DNA from: Oscarella lobularis
Taxonomy: Eukaryota; Porifera; Homoscleromorpha; Homosclerophorida; Oscarellidae
Assembly (NCBI RefSeq): GCF_947507565.1
Contig: NC_089191.1
Coordinates: 1,798,001-1,862,000 of the forward strand
Direction: 5' to 3'
DNA: 64,000 bases
Below, piece by piece: positions 1 to 11,524 of this stretch. A program made the position numbers and the translations under genes. Each line of letters opens with the position of its first letter. The first letter of the stretch is position 1. The notes under the pieces were generated by a model. That model saw only the letters and a program-made list of their open reading frames with translations. It ran no database searches and was not told the DNA's origin.

Positions 1-1783
1 CAACATTTTTTCTGATTATGGTAAGCATCCACAAGTCGTTGAGTGACTGTAACCGTAAGGAAGAAGAAACAGCAAGTCCTCCAAACATAAGAACTGAGCC
101 ATTTGACATTGATGCCATTGAGCATCGAAATCGCCTCGAAGGAACCTCTTTTGCCAAAACCGTATCCAAAGCAAGCCAATAAGACTGAGTGACGTTAAAC
201 GCCTGTACACTATCTAACAAAGTTGACTTGAATTTAGTCAATTGAACTTTTCTTAGGTCTAGCAAAGAGTCAAACGTTAGGCTGACAGGCATTTCATATT
301 GACCGCTGTTTCCTCCAAATTGTACAAACAAGTCGTCTGCCATTGCTCCACAGTGATTAGCTCGCGCTGAAGGTGACACTTCTGCATTTTGCTGATGCCA
401 CGATAAAGTGTTCAAGTTTAAAATCCATACGGAATTGGAGTTTAGAAATGCGGAGTTGTACTGAAGAAGTTCTAAACTAGCATCGAACCCGAGTCCACCA
501 AACACGTAGAGAGACTCGCCAAATATAGCAGAAGAAAAAGTTCCGGGTGAAAGAGGCGAGGGTGAAGACTTTGAAGGAGGGTTTGCTACCCAGGCAATTT
601 TCATTGCGTTAGCTTTCGAATCTACACTGAGAATCGAAACGTTTAAAACAACGCTATTGTACTGCTGATCAGGGATCACTTCACTGGTTCCAAAAACTAG
701 AACGGTATTGCCAATTTTCACACTGCTTTTTGATGGTCTGCTAAAGTCTGTCTTAGGAGGAGAGCAGAAGCGGCAGGAGACATTCATCCACCTATTTGTG
801 AGCAGATTGAAGGCAAATGCTCTTGATTGATCAATCAGAAGCAGGCTGTTTGAGGATAAAATGTGAAACAACTTGCCACCCCCTGTTTTAGCAGCTTTTG
901 TCATATCTGGGTCAGAGCTGTAGTCGCTAAGCAGTTTCCACTCATTCTTCAATAGGTCGACTAGCCATAGAAACGGCGTAGGAATTGTTTCGCTCAATGC
1001 TCCACCATTGACGTAAAGATGAGTGGAGTTTCTTGGTGTTGCAGGAACAACAGTCATAAAGGATATGTTCCCCGCCACTGGAAACCAATGGTGCGGATTG
1101 CTCTTTGCCAGATACACCCATTGATAAAGATTTTGTTCCTCGTTTAAACATCGCAACTCTATAACATCTGATCCTAGACGGCTTCCTCCAACAGAGATGA
1201 AAGACTCTTTGCAGCTACAGTTGGATTTGGGCTGATAAATGGATGTAGAACCATAAAAGGCGTTGATTGGTGCGACTCCTCGAAGCAGCAACGGCCGAGT
1301 CCAAGTCTCGCTTTCACCTTGAAATATCCAAGTATCATTTGTCCGTGTTTGATTTCCGTTGTCAAGGTAACCTCCGTACATAACAACTCTAGTTTTACAA
1401 ATTGTTTTCATTCCATGCCCAAATCGATTCTGTGGTGCGCTTTTAAAACTCTTTTTTTCCCATGAGTTTGTCCACGGAGTGTAAATCCATGTGCTCTTGG
1501 TTCTTATCTCTCCATCTGCAGTACTTCCACCAAAGAGCAAAACCTTGTAAAACCGAAAATGCCTTCTTCTTTTGTAGGCAGCAACAGCACTTTCAAGAAG
1601 AAATGGTGGATGATCTTGCTCATGACGAAAGTCCTTGTTAGCACTGCACCATGCGTTTCCTGCGGTATCAGAACAAAAGCTCAAGAATGGGCTACTTTTA
1701 TTTGTAGATGAATTAAATGAAACGATTGGAGGTATCGTTGATAGAATAGAAGAAAGAAGAAACAGCCCTTCAAGCCGCAACAT
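1..1783 (-). CDS. Kelch-repeat extracellular/receptor-like protein, 5' part (partial)
   Basis: An open frame runs from an ATG at 1783-1781 to the left edge without a stop (about 590 codons). It begins with a hydrophobic signal peptide (MLRLEGLFLLSS). Kelch-type blades follow, with recurrent motifs such as VLLFGGS, VVMYGG, LYVFGG and VLMFGG, each followed by W-containing strands (NDTWIF, NSVWIL, NDLWML). Kelch blades fold as a beta-propeller for protein binding, and the signal peptide places this one outside the cell. Size, signal peptide and blade style resemble the ectodomain of the Kelch receptor kinase at 11525-15220, so I infer a paralogue whose C-terminal half (possibly membrane span and kinase) lies beyond the window. 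No TATA box is obvious upstream. Confident on Kelch, unsure about a kinase. Confidence 0.8.
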   Translation of the reverse strand, partial: MLRLEGLFLLSSILSTIPPIVSFNSSTNKSSPFLSFCSDTAGNAWCSANKDFRHEQDHPPFLLESAVAAYKRRRHFRFYKVLLFGGSTADGEIRTKSTWIYTPWTNSWEKKSFKSAPQNRFGHGMKTICKTRVVMYGGYLDNGNQTRTNDTWIFQGESETWTRPLLLRGVAPINAFYGSTSIYQPKSNCSCKESFISVGGSRLGSDVIELRCLNEEQNLYQWVYLAKSNPHHWFPVAGNISFMTVVPATPRNSTHLYVNGGALSETIPTPFLWLVDLLKNEWKLLSDYSSDPDMTKAAKTGGGKLFHILSSNSLLLIDQSRAFAFNLLTNRWMNVSCRFCSPPKTDFSRPSKSSVKIGNTVLVFGTSEVIPDQQYNSVVLNVSILSVDSKANAMKIAWVANPPSKSSPSPLSPGTFSSAIFGESLYVFGGLGFDASLELLQYNSAFLNSNSVWILNLNTLSWHQQNAEVSPSARANHCGAMADDLFVQFGGNSGQYEMPVSLTFDSLLDLRKVQLTKFKSTLLDSVQAFNVTQSYWLALDTVLAKEVPSRRFRCSMASMSNGSVLMFGGLAVSSSLRLQSLNDLWMLTIIRKNV

Positions 1784-2876
1784 ATCATAATAAATCTAAA
1801 TTAGGAAATACTGCATTCGAATTTAACATCTTTTTGCTTCACCTTCATAACAGTTGCACTGTTCAGCAAACAAGAATAATGAAGTTAGGCAAAATCGCTT
1901 TATCTGCCAAACATAAAGCAACTAATACTTTCATTTTTTCCCAGAAACGAAAACAGTTGAAATTAATGTTCTATAGCTTAGGATTAAACGTAATTCAATA
2001 TAAAATGTAACCAAATTTATTTTATCAAAAAATATTGAGCTGAGAATTTAATCTCACGTTATCGCTATTGTTACTAAAACAGCATACACAACCATATCAT
2101 TTGCACTACTTGTAGCTGCTTTCCTAATTGACTTTCATGCATTGGGATGGCCGCTTATAAAAACAAACACGTTGCGGCAAATCCCTTCGCCCGAAATGAA
2201 AGTGAAAGCGAAACTGAATTCATTTTCACTACACCGCTTATCTACAGCCAACGCGCAGCTTCGGGTATGTACCACCTTTGCCATACAGCGGCTATATGCA
2301 AGAAGCACGTAGCGAAGCCGGAGGCCAGAACATTGCCAAAAGTGACCGAGAAACGTTTACGTACGTACGACATACCATGCATCACATAAGCAGTACGAAG
2401 ACGCAGTTTATGAGAGTTTGAGAGAAAATGCTTTTCATGCAATGCTAACATGCAGATCATGCTCTTACCTTCGAACGTGCGAGCGCGGTCAAGTGTACGT
2501 CACCGTCGCGAAGACAACAATGAGCAGCGTTCAGTCAACTCTAGCCTATGAAAGGTAGAGCAGTAGGCGGAGGCTTACAAGATAAACTTTCAATATTACA
2601 TATTAAGCTGCTACGCCGCAGCATGCACCTCAAATCAAACAGGATATGATTAGTTTGGTATGAAAAGAGCTACTGTTACCATTCAGTTTCGAGACTGTCA
2701 ATGCAACGTAAACGCGCGCTCATGTCTTCTAATGAGCACTAAATGAAAGCGCAACATCGTCCTCCGTAGTTTAGTTATATATAGAATCAAACCTGAAGAC
2801 GAACGAAAGGCTATCGAACTGAGAAAACAAATTGATTTTGATACTGAAGATAGGAAACCTGCGTGATCGACGTCGT
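1784..2876. other. Intergenic, no gene recognised
   Basis: This is the region upstream of the minus-strand Kelch gene. It is AT-rich near 1800-2050. Only short frames without recognisable domains are present on either strand. Confidence 0.5.
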
Positions 2877-3139
2877 CACGGTAAGCATTTTCATAATATT
2901 TTATTTAATAAATCCCGGAAGTAAACCGAAAATTCTTAAAAAAAATTGCGCATAGGTGTCCTGTGTTTCGCTGTTCACCTGCACGGATGGCGAGGGTCCG
3001 TACAGGCTTCGGTTTTGTGGGGGTCACCCTCACTACTCCCCCGTCGGAGTTAGAGCCTGTTTAGTCTCCCGGCTCGGACGCCTGGGACAGGCAGCCCTCG
3101 GATGTGAGTTCTGCCCGCCTGGTTCCAGGGGGACCGCTA
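2877..3139 (+). repeat. Fragment of interspersed repeat R1
   Basis: About 260 bp closely matches 7507-7768 and, inverted, about 32926-33185. It starts at an AT-rich segment containing taataaatcccggaagtaaa and ends after gggggaccgctatt. Beyond that point similarity to the longer copies stops abruptly, so this is a truncated copy. Confidence 0.85.
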
Positions 3140-3892
3140 TTCGCTTTCGCGAGCGACGAACAACATCGAGACCCTAAAGATTCCCATATGTTGTATGGTA
3201 AACGGCTTTTTGCCGGTTTTGTCAAAAAACGGCTTACCCTACATCTGAGCGTGGCGTCCGTATGTACCAAAGGATTTGCAGCATGAATACCTTTGACGAC
3301 GTAACTAAAAATATGCACATTATTCCATAGATGATTTCCTGACCAATCGAAATGACTTATCAGGACATTTCGTCTACATCTACCTGAGTAGGGATTTCGT
3401 AGTGATAACGTCTCACAACAAATATACCTACAAAAACAGAAAATTATTTAGACAAAGGCCGATGCAGTTTAGGGAATAAAATTTCGTTAGCGGAGAACCT
3501 CAATTTGAAGCTAATTCGGGAGACACTCACGGAAAAATGCATGGCCCTTTGATAAAAAAATCAACAGCACGTCTTAGAGTTCAAGCAGGAGTTTTTGCGT
3601 GGACAGTCCAGATGCCGTAAGCGTCCTGATAGTCCATAGCCAAATGAACGGCAACGCCCTGTTGAGAAAAGAAGAACGCGCATGCGCATCCCTAGTTTCA
3701 ATTTCACATTCTCTGCTTCTATGGTTACAGAATCGAAGTCAATGTACGTCGAGCAGCGCTCGCAGGACATCTGTTTGCTGCTTTTGGCCTTGTAACTATA
3801 ATGCTGTAACGTACGACGACCACGGCTGAGCTATGAAGATCTCAGAGGTAACGAAATACGACGCAGCGTCCCAAACGTCACCGAGAAATCTA
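3140..3892. other. Intergenic between R1 fragment and foldback element
   Basis: No convincing coding region. Short frames in several phases lack domains or splice support. Confidence 0.4.
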
Positions 3893-3901
3893 GTCATCCG
3901 C

Positions 3902-5282
3902 TAGCCTCGTCCCCAGGCCCTTCACCAGCTAGCGCGCTTGGGGCGCACTCACTGGTGGAAGGGCCTGGTAACATTGGTCTGCGTCAGAGGGTCACGCGAC
4001 ACCCCACTTGCCCCGTGACCTCGGTGGCCCTAATTAAATCAGCACGTAACGGTAAGCAAGATCGCTTCAGCGCGTAAGGAAACGTTCGCAACTGTTCGCT
4101 CTACCGTACATATGGCTTTAAACAAGTCCCGCGAACGCGATTTTACCTCGGAACTAGTGTCGGAAGACGTTTCCTTACGCGCTGAAGCGATCTTGCTTAC
4201 CGTTACGTGCTGATTTAATTAGGGCCACCGAGGTCACGGGGCAAGTGGGGTGTCGCGTGACCCTCTGACGCAGACCAATGTTACCAGGCCCTTCCACCAT
4301 AGATAGAAGAAGAGAGGGATTGGAAACTCCCCCTTATCACGTGACTTCTCGTGGACCCAGGGTAGTTACGCTAACGCCCGGATGCGGCTGACTTTTTGGC
4401 TCGAGTCGCACTGAAAACGGTACAATACCCTTATCTTAACTGCGAGCACCTTTATAGCTTCTTGTTCGACGCTGCAAAACGATTGGAATTGCATGTAGTC
4501 GTGCGCACGCAGGGTTTATTCGGTTGCTATCGGCACCTCTGACTGCGGACGAGTTGGCGACCTCCCGACGCGATTTTCGCCGTTGCCTGTAAACCCAGTG
4601 TCTTTTCTAGGAACTTACAAACACCACCGGCGTGTTCTCGCTCGACTAACTAGAAGCGATGGCGAGGGAGGGCCCCTTTTTAGGAATGCTAGCTGTAGTG
4701 CCTCGACTGCGGACAAGTTGCGATATAAGCAGTAGTACGCTCGTTGTTCCTACCTTATTATTCGAATTACCGAGAGACTGCGATGCACCAAGAGCCCTGT
4801 TTTCAGTCAACTCCGTTCATCCTTACGGCTAAAATTAACCGAAAAAGATGAGCAACTGATTTTTGATGTTCTAGTTTTGACGGGGGCGATGACGGGAATA
4901 CTTACGTCTGCATAGACGCAATCGCTTTCGTAGTGGCATGTTTTCCGAACTAGAACATCAAAAAACAGTTGCTCATCTTTTTCGGCTAATTTTAGCCGTA
5001 TGGATAAACGGAGTTGACTGAAAACATGCAATTCCAATCGTTTTGCGTTGTCGAACAAGAAGCTATAAAGGTGCTCGCAGTTTAAACAAGGGTATTGTAC
5101 CGTTTTCAGTGCGACGCGAGCCAAAAAAGTCGGCGCATCCGGGCGTTAGCGTAACTACCCTGGGTCCACGAAAAGTCACGTGATAAGGGGGAGTTTCCAA
5201 TCCCTCTCTTCTTCTATCTATGCTTCCACCAGTGAGTGCGCCCCAAGCGCGCTAGCTGGTGAAGGGCCTGGGGACGAGGCTA
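3902..5282. mobile_element. Foldback (MULE-like) element, split by a second element
   Basis: The termini are TAGCCTCGTCCCC and its inverse, flanked by an exact 9-bp duplication GTCATCCGC (3893-3901 and 5283-5291). Leaving out the inner element (4299-5221) and one copy of its target duplication gives a 449-bp element. Its two 184-bp inverted arms are 3902-4085 and 4167-4298 plus 5231-5282, around an 81-bp loop at 4086-4166. No transposase frame is visible. A 9-bp target duplication and long inverted repeats are typical of Mutator-like non-autonomous elements; that assignment is inference, while the inverted repeats and target duplication are directly visible. Confidence 0.88.
4299..5221. mobile_element. 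Second foldback element nested in the first
   Basis: Arms of 197 bp (4299-4495 and 5025-5221) are inverted copies. The termini read ATAGATAGAAGAAGAGAGGG and its inverse. It is flanked by CTTCCACC (4291-4298 and 5223-5230), an 8-bp duplication, or 9 bp with one mismatch. Inside is a further hairpin with arms about 4799-4876 and 4948-5025. The terminal 40-50 bp resemble those of the element at 44170-45101, so both belong to one family. No coding capacity was found. Confidence 0.88.
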
Positions 5283-5469
5283 GTCATCCGCATGTGCTTG
5301 GCGCTAGTCGCTGGTGTCACTGAAAGAGATGCCCGTATGCTTAGCGTGCTCTTTCCATTTCTTTGTGACTTTCCTTCTCTATTTGTCGTCTTTCCCAGGC
5401 TCATCTCAGTAGTTGCACCCAAAGAAAAAGTCTAATCGGCTCTCTGGAGCGCACGTCTCGTTCGCATAA

Positions 5470-6868
5470 GTCCGGTTTCGAGATGACGGATCGTCGTCTG
5501 GCGAGAGAGTCGATCTCTGCATCGTCACCGCAAGGTCGAGTGACTTTCGAACAGTTCGCACCGTTTTAGAAAGCGTTGCGGGCCGCGTTATGAGCGGCCC
5601 GTTCGATTATTTTAAGGGAGAAAGCCGTTCTTACGAACTCGCCTTTTGCCCTCACCTTCACAAATGGCACGGGTTTTTTGAGAATTCCAGGTACAATCCG
5701 CTCCGAATCATGCTGGTTAGCCCCACGGACGAAGGTATGAAAAATACGGCTGCGCTTGTGAGTAACATTGCGCAGACCACTCTATGTCCTTCCATTTTTG
5801 CTATGGTGGAAGCTTGTTCTGCGCGTCAGCGTGACGTCAATCTCGGTGATCTGTTAGTGCCCTTCAAAATCACAACTCATTCAGGGAAAAAGCTGGAAGG
5901 CGGTCACATTGTCGCTGATGCGAATATTGTTGAATTAGACAAGGATTTTAGAAAGATTATTCGATCGCTTGCTGAGGCAGGCATAAGCTGGTTAGATTTT
6001 GTTCCACCCGCTCTAAAGTACTCTCTTTGCAGCATCATATACTACTGATGGTAAGGATACAGTTAATCCGACTTGCTGTTTGAAATGCTTGTTGAATTAG
6101 GTTAGAGAGAAAGCTGAAATTGCCCTGTCAAGCATTGTCGGCGAAATTTCGAATGCATACCCTTGTGAATAGTGTTATACCGAAAGCGCGCATCAGCGTC
6201 ATTCACCAATCGTCAATAGCAACGTGCGTAATAACAGTTGGCGCTTAGCGACGAACGTCATTATGAATTGCGTATACGTAGGTTTGCGTGCAGACAATAA
6301 ATCGTGCGATTGCTTTGCATCTTTGATTGTGGGCATGAAAATTCGCTCCGATGAAATCGGATTGGTCGCAGAAGCTCTTCACACTCTCTTTGAAAGGAAC
6401 GATGCTTCGAAAAAGTTATAGCGTGTTATATAATATAATAATTATAATATAATTTTTTACGTTTATGATGTTCATAGTGGACTCGTCGACTATCTGCTCG
6501 AGCTATTAGAGTCTCTGCTTGAGGGCTTGGATAATGCTTCTGCCGCAAAAGCGCCGATTGCCAAAGCGCTCAAGGCCGTGAGGAAAGATCTCGAACTTGG
6601 CAACGAGGTCAACAGGAAAAAGAAAAATATCCTTATACGTCCACGAAACGCGTTTTCTGTTTTTTTTGATTGATTTCGTTCTAGAAAAGTCGAGCGTGTG
6701 GTCTGCATACAAGGATCAGGAGCACGATCTATTTATTCCACAGACCCAGTCACCGGTCCTGCGGGCGTGGCCGGTTACCTAACGGCAGGAACATCGACGA
6801 CAACGTCCGCTATTGCCGACGAACCGCCACCGATGGACGCCCCTCACAACGAGGAAGCGGATGATTGA
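5470..6868 (+). CDS. Nucleoside phosphorylase (MTAN/PNP)-like protein, N-terminus missing
   Basis: The frame is open from about 5470, just after an in-frame TAA, and gives RVDLCIVTARSSDF, which resembles the first beta strand of the PNP/UDP phosphorylase superfamily (VD.CIVTA...EF). Later come ACSARQRDVNLGDLLVP and HIVADANIV, which resemble the family's MxGxCAG....V.LGDviv segment, although the usual Gly and Ala around the Cys differ. Exons then probably follow at about 6224-6420 and 6496-6620, the latter a helical segment with LVDYLLELLESLLEGL. The last exon, about 6673-6868, ends in an acidic tail. No in-frame ATG starts the first segment, and the foldback element at 3902-5282 lies directly upstream, so the 5' exon may be displaced or lost. 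Catalytic competence cannot be judged. Internal exon borders are approximate. Confidence 0.55.
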
Positions 6869-7234
6869 CACAGTAAGCTCTATGAGACAGAACTTTGTGT
6901 ACGCTTGTCATTTAATGTTTGTGTTTGTAAGAGACTTTTGCGTTGTTTTGAGCGCTCTTGCGACGTCACGGTATTTTCCTCTAATGACTTGGCGTATAAT
7001 CTGGTGAGTGCTTATTGAAGGGCTTTAGTCACTGTACGCGTATGCTTTAGGGCGTCATATTAATTACGATTCATACATACGTCTTTCTCGGGCGAAATAA
7101 ATGACGTGAGGACGTCGGCGTTCCTGTTCATCACGTGGCAACAGCTTCAGCGCGTCGTTTCTCTTTTTCAACGTCGTTCTGTAGCCTTTGTGCGTCTTCG
7201 ATATCGCTGTAGCCTCACTTTCCCTCTGCGATTA
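6869..7234. other. Short intergenic stretch
   Basis: Lies between the phosphorylase-like gene and repeat R1. No supported gene. Confidence 0.4.
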
Positions 7235-9132
7235 TTTAAGTCTCTTTTAGGGAATCTTTTATTAGTGTATCTATTACACCTGTGTCGTTTGTGGCCACCC
7301 TTTGGTTTCATCAAAAGAAGAAAGAGACAGATACGGCAGTGTTCTCTTCTTTTTATAGGTAGCTTCGTAGTTGTAGTAGGAGTCGTTTAGTGTAGACGTA
7401 GCGTAGAGGGTCCTGAGCATGACCTCGCATTAGATTTGAAACTGCTCAGAGACCTTCTCTAAGAGGTCTCGTCTGGCGCTTTGCGCCGCACACAAACAAT
7501 AGTGTAGACGTAAGCATGTTCATAATATTTTATTTAATAAATCCCGGAAGTAAACCGGAAATTCTGAAAAAATTGCGCATAGGTCTGACGTGTTTCGCTG
7601 TCCACCTGCGCGGACCGCGAGGGTCCGTACAGGCTTCGGTTTTGTGGGGGTCACCCTCACTACTCCCCCGTCGGAGTTAGAGCCTGTTTAGTCTCCCGGC
7701 TCGGACGCCTGGGACAGGCAGCCCTCGGATGTGAGTTCTGCCCGCCTGGTTCCAGGGGGACCGCTATTGTAACCCACCGCGTCTTCCTAAGTGGGGTGGC
7801 AGTTTTGCACTCGTGCCACGGGAGTAGGACACTGAATCCCCTGCGGTCAAGCCACGTTTATCCTCTCTGGCTCAAGAGTTAGGCCGGTTTTATTTAGTCA
7901 CCTCGGGGCCCAGAGGTGAACGAAAATGACGTCAAAAGTTTCTCTTATGTGCTCTGAAAAGCAAAAAAGCAATTAAGATGCGAAGCAAACCTGGCAAGAT
8001 CCAATGTGGCGAAAACCGTTTTAACAGAAGGCAGACAGGAGATGAGTTCAGCCACAGTTCACGAGGTAGGAACAGTCTTGAAGAAACCCCGTCCAGCTAG
8101 CTAATAAAATAAAAGAATGTATGCTGTAGTAAGAGTGAATGGCTTATTCAAATGCTCTCTCATCAGACCTTAGAGAATGCTCTTTCTCATTCTTCTCTCC
8201 TTTTCAAACGTAACTAAGAATTACAGACAAGTGAATGCGTGAAATCTCGAATTTTCAAACTGTTCAATCACCTTTTTACTAGTCTGAAATAAAAAGTTCT
8301 CGATATTCACGTTGTAATCTAATTTGACCGTTGATCATAAGAAAATTATTCGTCCTATCAAATCCCCTTCAAAGCAGCAAAAGAAAATCTAACATATAGG
8401 AAAATAAACATATAGAAGAGAACACAATGAAGAATATCACCTATTGGCGAATGTACTAGATCATACGATCGCACTCTCCGTGTAAATATCTTTCCAACGA
8501 TGTGACGTACGTAACCGTTTCAACTTATAAAACAAAAACACAATTGAGAAAAATATGACAACACGTCCCTCTCTCGAAATACCTTATCTCGAGCGTATCG
8601 AGCAGCATATCGCTTCAAACAGAATACCGCAAAAAAAAAAAACAGAGAAAGAGTCAAAAATCAATAAAGGAGGAATATAAAAAAGCAATCGATCGCCGAA
8701 AATCCCTTCAAAGTGTTAAACCGATTCGAAAAGACACAGAACATTCCTTTTCAACTCACCTTTACTAAATGCTAGAACGCGCAGAGAAGAATTGGACGTG
8801 GAAACGGCGTTAGAAGATCACTGAACGCCGTTTCTTTGCAAAGCGTGCGAAAGCACGTGGCACGGCTCTTCTGCGAGAAAGCTCGCACCTGGGCGCATTG
8901 GGCTACGAAAACGAAGCAAAGAACGCAGTGTAGAGCAAAAACAATATCATTACGATCGATTTCTTCATTCTTTCTGGTCGCATTCCTGCGAATTGCAGGG
9001 CGACGCCAGGAGTGGAAACGCAAACGACGAATCTGTGTCGTCAATTGCTTCTTCGACGTCTTATGAACCATATACGACCTAGAGGCTGTCGAATGGAGGC
9101 CAATTTGCGACACCAATCGGTCAGGAAAGGGG
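7235..9132 (+). repeat. Interspersed repeat R1, copy A (about 1.9 kb)
   Basis: The whole segment matches the inverse of 31629-33466, including agcctgtttagtctcccggc and the terminal region around 9060-9130. Similarity fades near 7235 and ends sharply after aggaaagggg at 9132, where the flanks become unrelated. A third, partial copy lies at 2877-3139. Neither strand holds a recognisable transposase, integrase or reverse transcriptase. Read on the strand opposite to this copy, it shows splice-like sites (taaaggtgagtt, aaaaaggtgagtgg). Class unknown. Confidence 0.85.
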
Positions 9133-10473
9133 TGATGTTCCAACGTCATATCCGGGTTTGGGGTCAGATAGTAAGGTACTGTACTGTGCACAGAGATTGC
9201 ACTGGACTACTAACTGACAATATTACTCAATGCAAAATTATTAAATTAGCGGATAAAAGCTTACTTCACTACTCGCTCCTCGTGTTTTTTGGCAAAGTGC
9301 AAGTAGAATCCAATTTCAACATCTACCGGGTAGTTTTCTTAAACCACTGAATGCACAACGGAAAACCTTTCTCTTTTGGTTGATATGTCAGCTGCTGGCC
9401 GTGCAACGGCGATTACTGTGAATGCACATTTCAAACGAGCCGGTGTTGAGCGAGGCAGTGTTGGTGCTAACGTTAACGGAATTGCTCGATCAAGCGTTGA
9501 TGATTATTCCAGAAAAATTACAGCTTATTGTACTTTCTCTGGGAGCCTCCACCATTTAATGTTCTGGGAGCACCGCAGAAAAACTGAAGAGAACGGAACG
9601 TTTCACAGTCTCTTTTCATGTTGATTCGGTTTCTAGAGTTTTGAATTTGATCGTCAATAGGCTAAAGTATCACAGCTTTGCACTACATTACGAAGGAATT
9701 TCTTCGTTTTACCTTGAAATATCCACGTCGAATGCTGGCAAATGCGTATCGTTTTACCTTTGGTAACTCTGTTTCACTAATTATTCGTCAGAGTTTGCAA
9801 CTTACACGTTGGCAATAAATTTTGCATTTGATTTTTTGTTTTTTGTATTTTATCTACTAGATGTTTGTCATGAATTAAACTCTCTGGCAAAGTACAATTG
9901 CAGAACGTTCACTGAATACATTGTCAACGCGTCGAGTAAAACAAGGCTTCTATTTTATAGTAAATCTTAATTAACAGTAATAGGCAATCAGCACTTTTAC
10001 ACGTATTCACGCGCACAGATAGCGTTTTGGCAAACAAAAAAGGAAATTATTTCTTTGCGTAATTTGACAAAAGCAGGCCAGCACACAACGTTATTCAACT
10101 TTGTGAAATAACGTGGTAAAAAAGGCACGATAATTGCCTGCAAAAAATGGTCGGCAAAGCTCACCCTAAAAATTCGCAGTGACAGAATCTATCGATTTTT
10201 GAAGAAAATTAATTCTAGGTTAAAGTTCCTTTTAGTAGACAGAACTAAATTGGCAGTGTATGGAAAATCTTAACGTCAAATTGAAGGTTAATGCTAAGAG
10301 CGTGCCCCAACCGGATTTTCGAATGCAATGTATTTTTGTTCAAAGACGTTTCTAGTGTCCTCATAAGAAGAGTTGACAAGTAAGACCAAAGTAATTTCTC
10401 GCATAAGGAACATATTTCTTTATGATTTCAGGAAGACTAAAAAAAGTTTTCAATTACTGTTTAGGTTCATAAT
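9133..10473. other. Intergenic, AT-rich
   Basis: No recognised gene. A moderately exon-like segment at about 9382-9550 encodes Ser/Ala/Gly-rich residues but has no domain and no clear partner exons. Confidence 0.35.
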
Positions 10474-11286
10474 TTAGTCATACCACTGCATATAAGCTTC
10501 CACACATTGATCCTTTGTTAGATATCCTTGCAATCGGCCATCACTTGTACATGTTGGGTAAGTGCAAATAATGCGATAGATTGCGCTTTTGAACAAAGGC
10601 GGTGCAATCGCTGGTACTCTTTTGTACGTTAATTCAAGATCTTCTGCCATGTACTCCGGGACAGTCGACCCGTGAGGATTTTTGTCGCACAACGGCATGT
10701 CCAGGCTTGTGCAGTTTGTCAGGGAGGCCGTCTCCTTTACTCTTACTGGTACAAAAGTCATTTTCTTAAATAGGGCAAACTGCATTTCAAATACATCTTT
10801 TTTATTTTCAAATTCCTTTGGGAAAAGGCAGAGAATGAGTTTCATGAGGTTCTGCAAATGAAAAGATGCTTTGCTAGAAGAGTTTCAAATCTAATTGGCT
10901 GCTACTATATATACCTTGGATATCGATTCGACCGGGACAGCGAGTTTTCTTTTCACAAGGCCGTTTCCGATGCACACTTCCTTTGCGCCAGCAAAGCAGA
11001 GTACGAAGTAGAGGTATTTTTCGCACTCGGGTGAAGTATTGTGGGTGTTTTGAAATTCAGTGTAAAGTGTTTTCTTTTGAGCTATGCTCAATGCCTCTCG
11101 CTGCGGAATAATAGTGTCATTGCTCAATCCGTACACTGTGTAGCATAATTCAAGTGGAAGTCGAACGCACTTGTCTAAGGGACCCAGATCATAGACTGCG
11201 CTAGAGAGAGGCTGATACTTGCTCGCAGAAGCGGCAGCAACGCCAAATACAAACACGAAGCAAACAGCAGTCCTCTTCAGTTCCAT
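10474..11286 (-). CDS. Secreted protein with two Frizzled-CRD-like cysteine domains
   Basis: Two exons (10915-11286 and 10474-10851) are joined in phase 0 by a 63-bp GT-AG intron and give about 249 aa. The start at 11286 is chosen because a signal peptide (MELKRTAVCFVFVFGVAAASA) follows it and a TATA box lies about 43 bp upstream. Residues about 38-105 show C-x7-C (CVRLPLELC), a central helix region, then CEKYLYFVLC with a further Cys. This is the spacing of a divergent Frizzled cysteine-rich domain. The second half repeats the theme (CTSLDMPLC then IICTYPTC). No membrane span follows, so the product is probably secreted. Frizzled CRDs bind Wnt lipids; whether this one does is unknown. It shares a promoter region with the Kelch receptor kinase. 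The family call is by cysteine pattern only. Confidence 0.6.
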
Positions 11287-11524
11287 GAAGTCTTGACAAT
11301 ATATTGCCGACAAGCAAGTTTGTTTCTGCTTATATAGCCAGGAGCTGCAAACTAAAAATACCTATTATCGTTCTCTGATGTTCACGGAGAAGATCGTTGT
11401 TGAAGTGCGAAGAACAAGGGAAACTGTAACACCTTTTACTTTCTATTATCTCCTCCTCTCTTAATTTAGGCGTTTGGTAGAGTATATAAACGCATTGATT
11501 CAGAGAAGCATTCATTATTTTTCA
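11287..11524. promoter_or_regulatory. Bidirectional promoter with two TATA boxes
   Basis: The 238-bp gap between two divergent start codons holds tatataaa at 11483-11490 (plus strand, about 35 bp before the ATG at 11525) and cttatata at 11329-11336, which reads tatataag on the minus strand about 43 bp before the ATG at 11286. Both imply very short 5' leaders. The close spacing suggests shared control of the two extracellular proteins. Confidence 0.65.

Noticed and set aside
8772-9191. Long minus-strand frame in repeat R1 as a protein gene
   Set aside because: It is only partly kept in the second copy, shows no domain, and overlaps open frames on the other strand.
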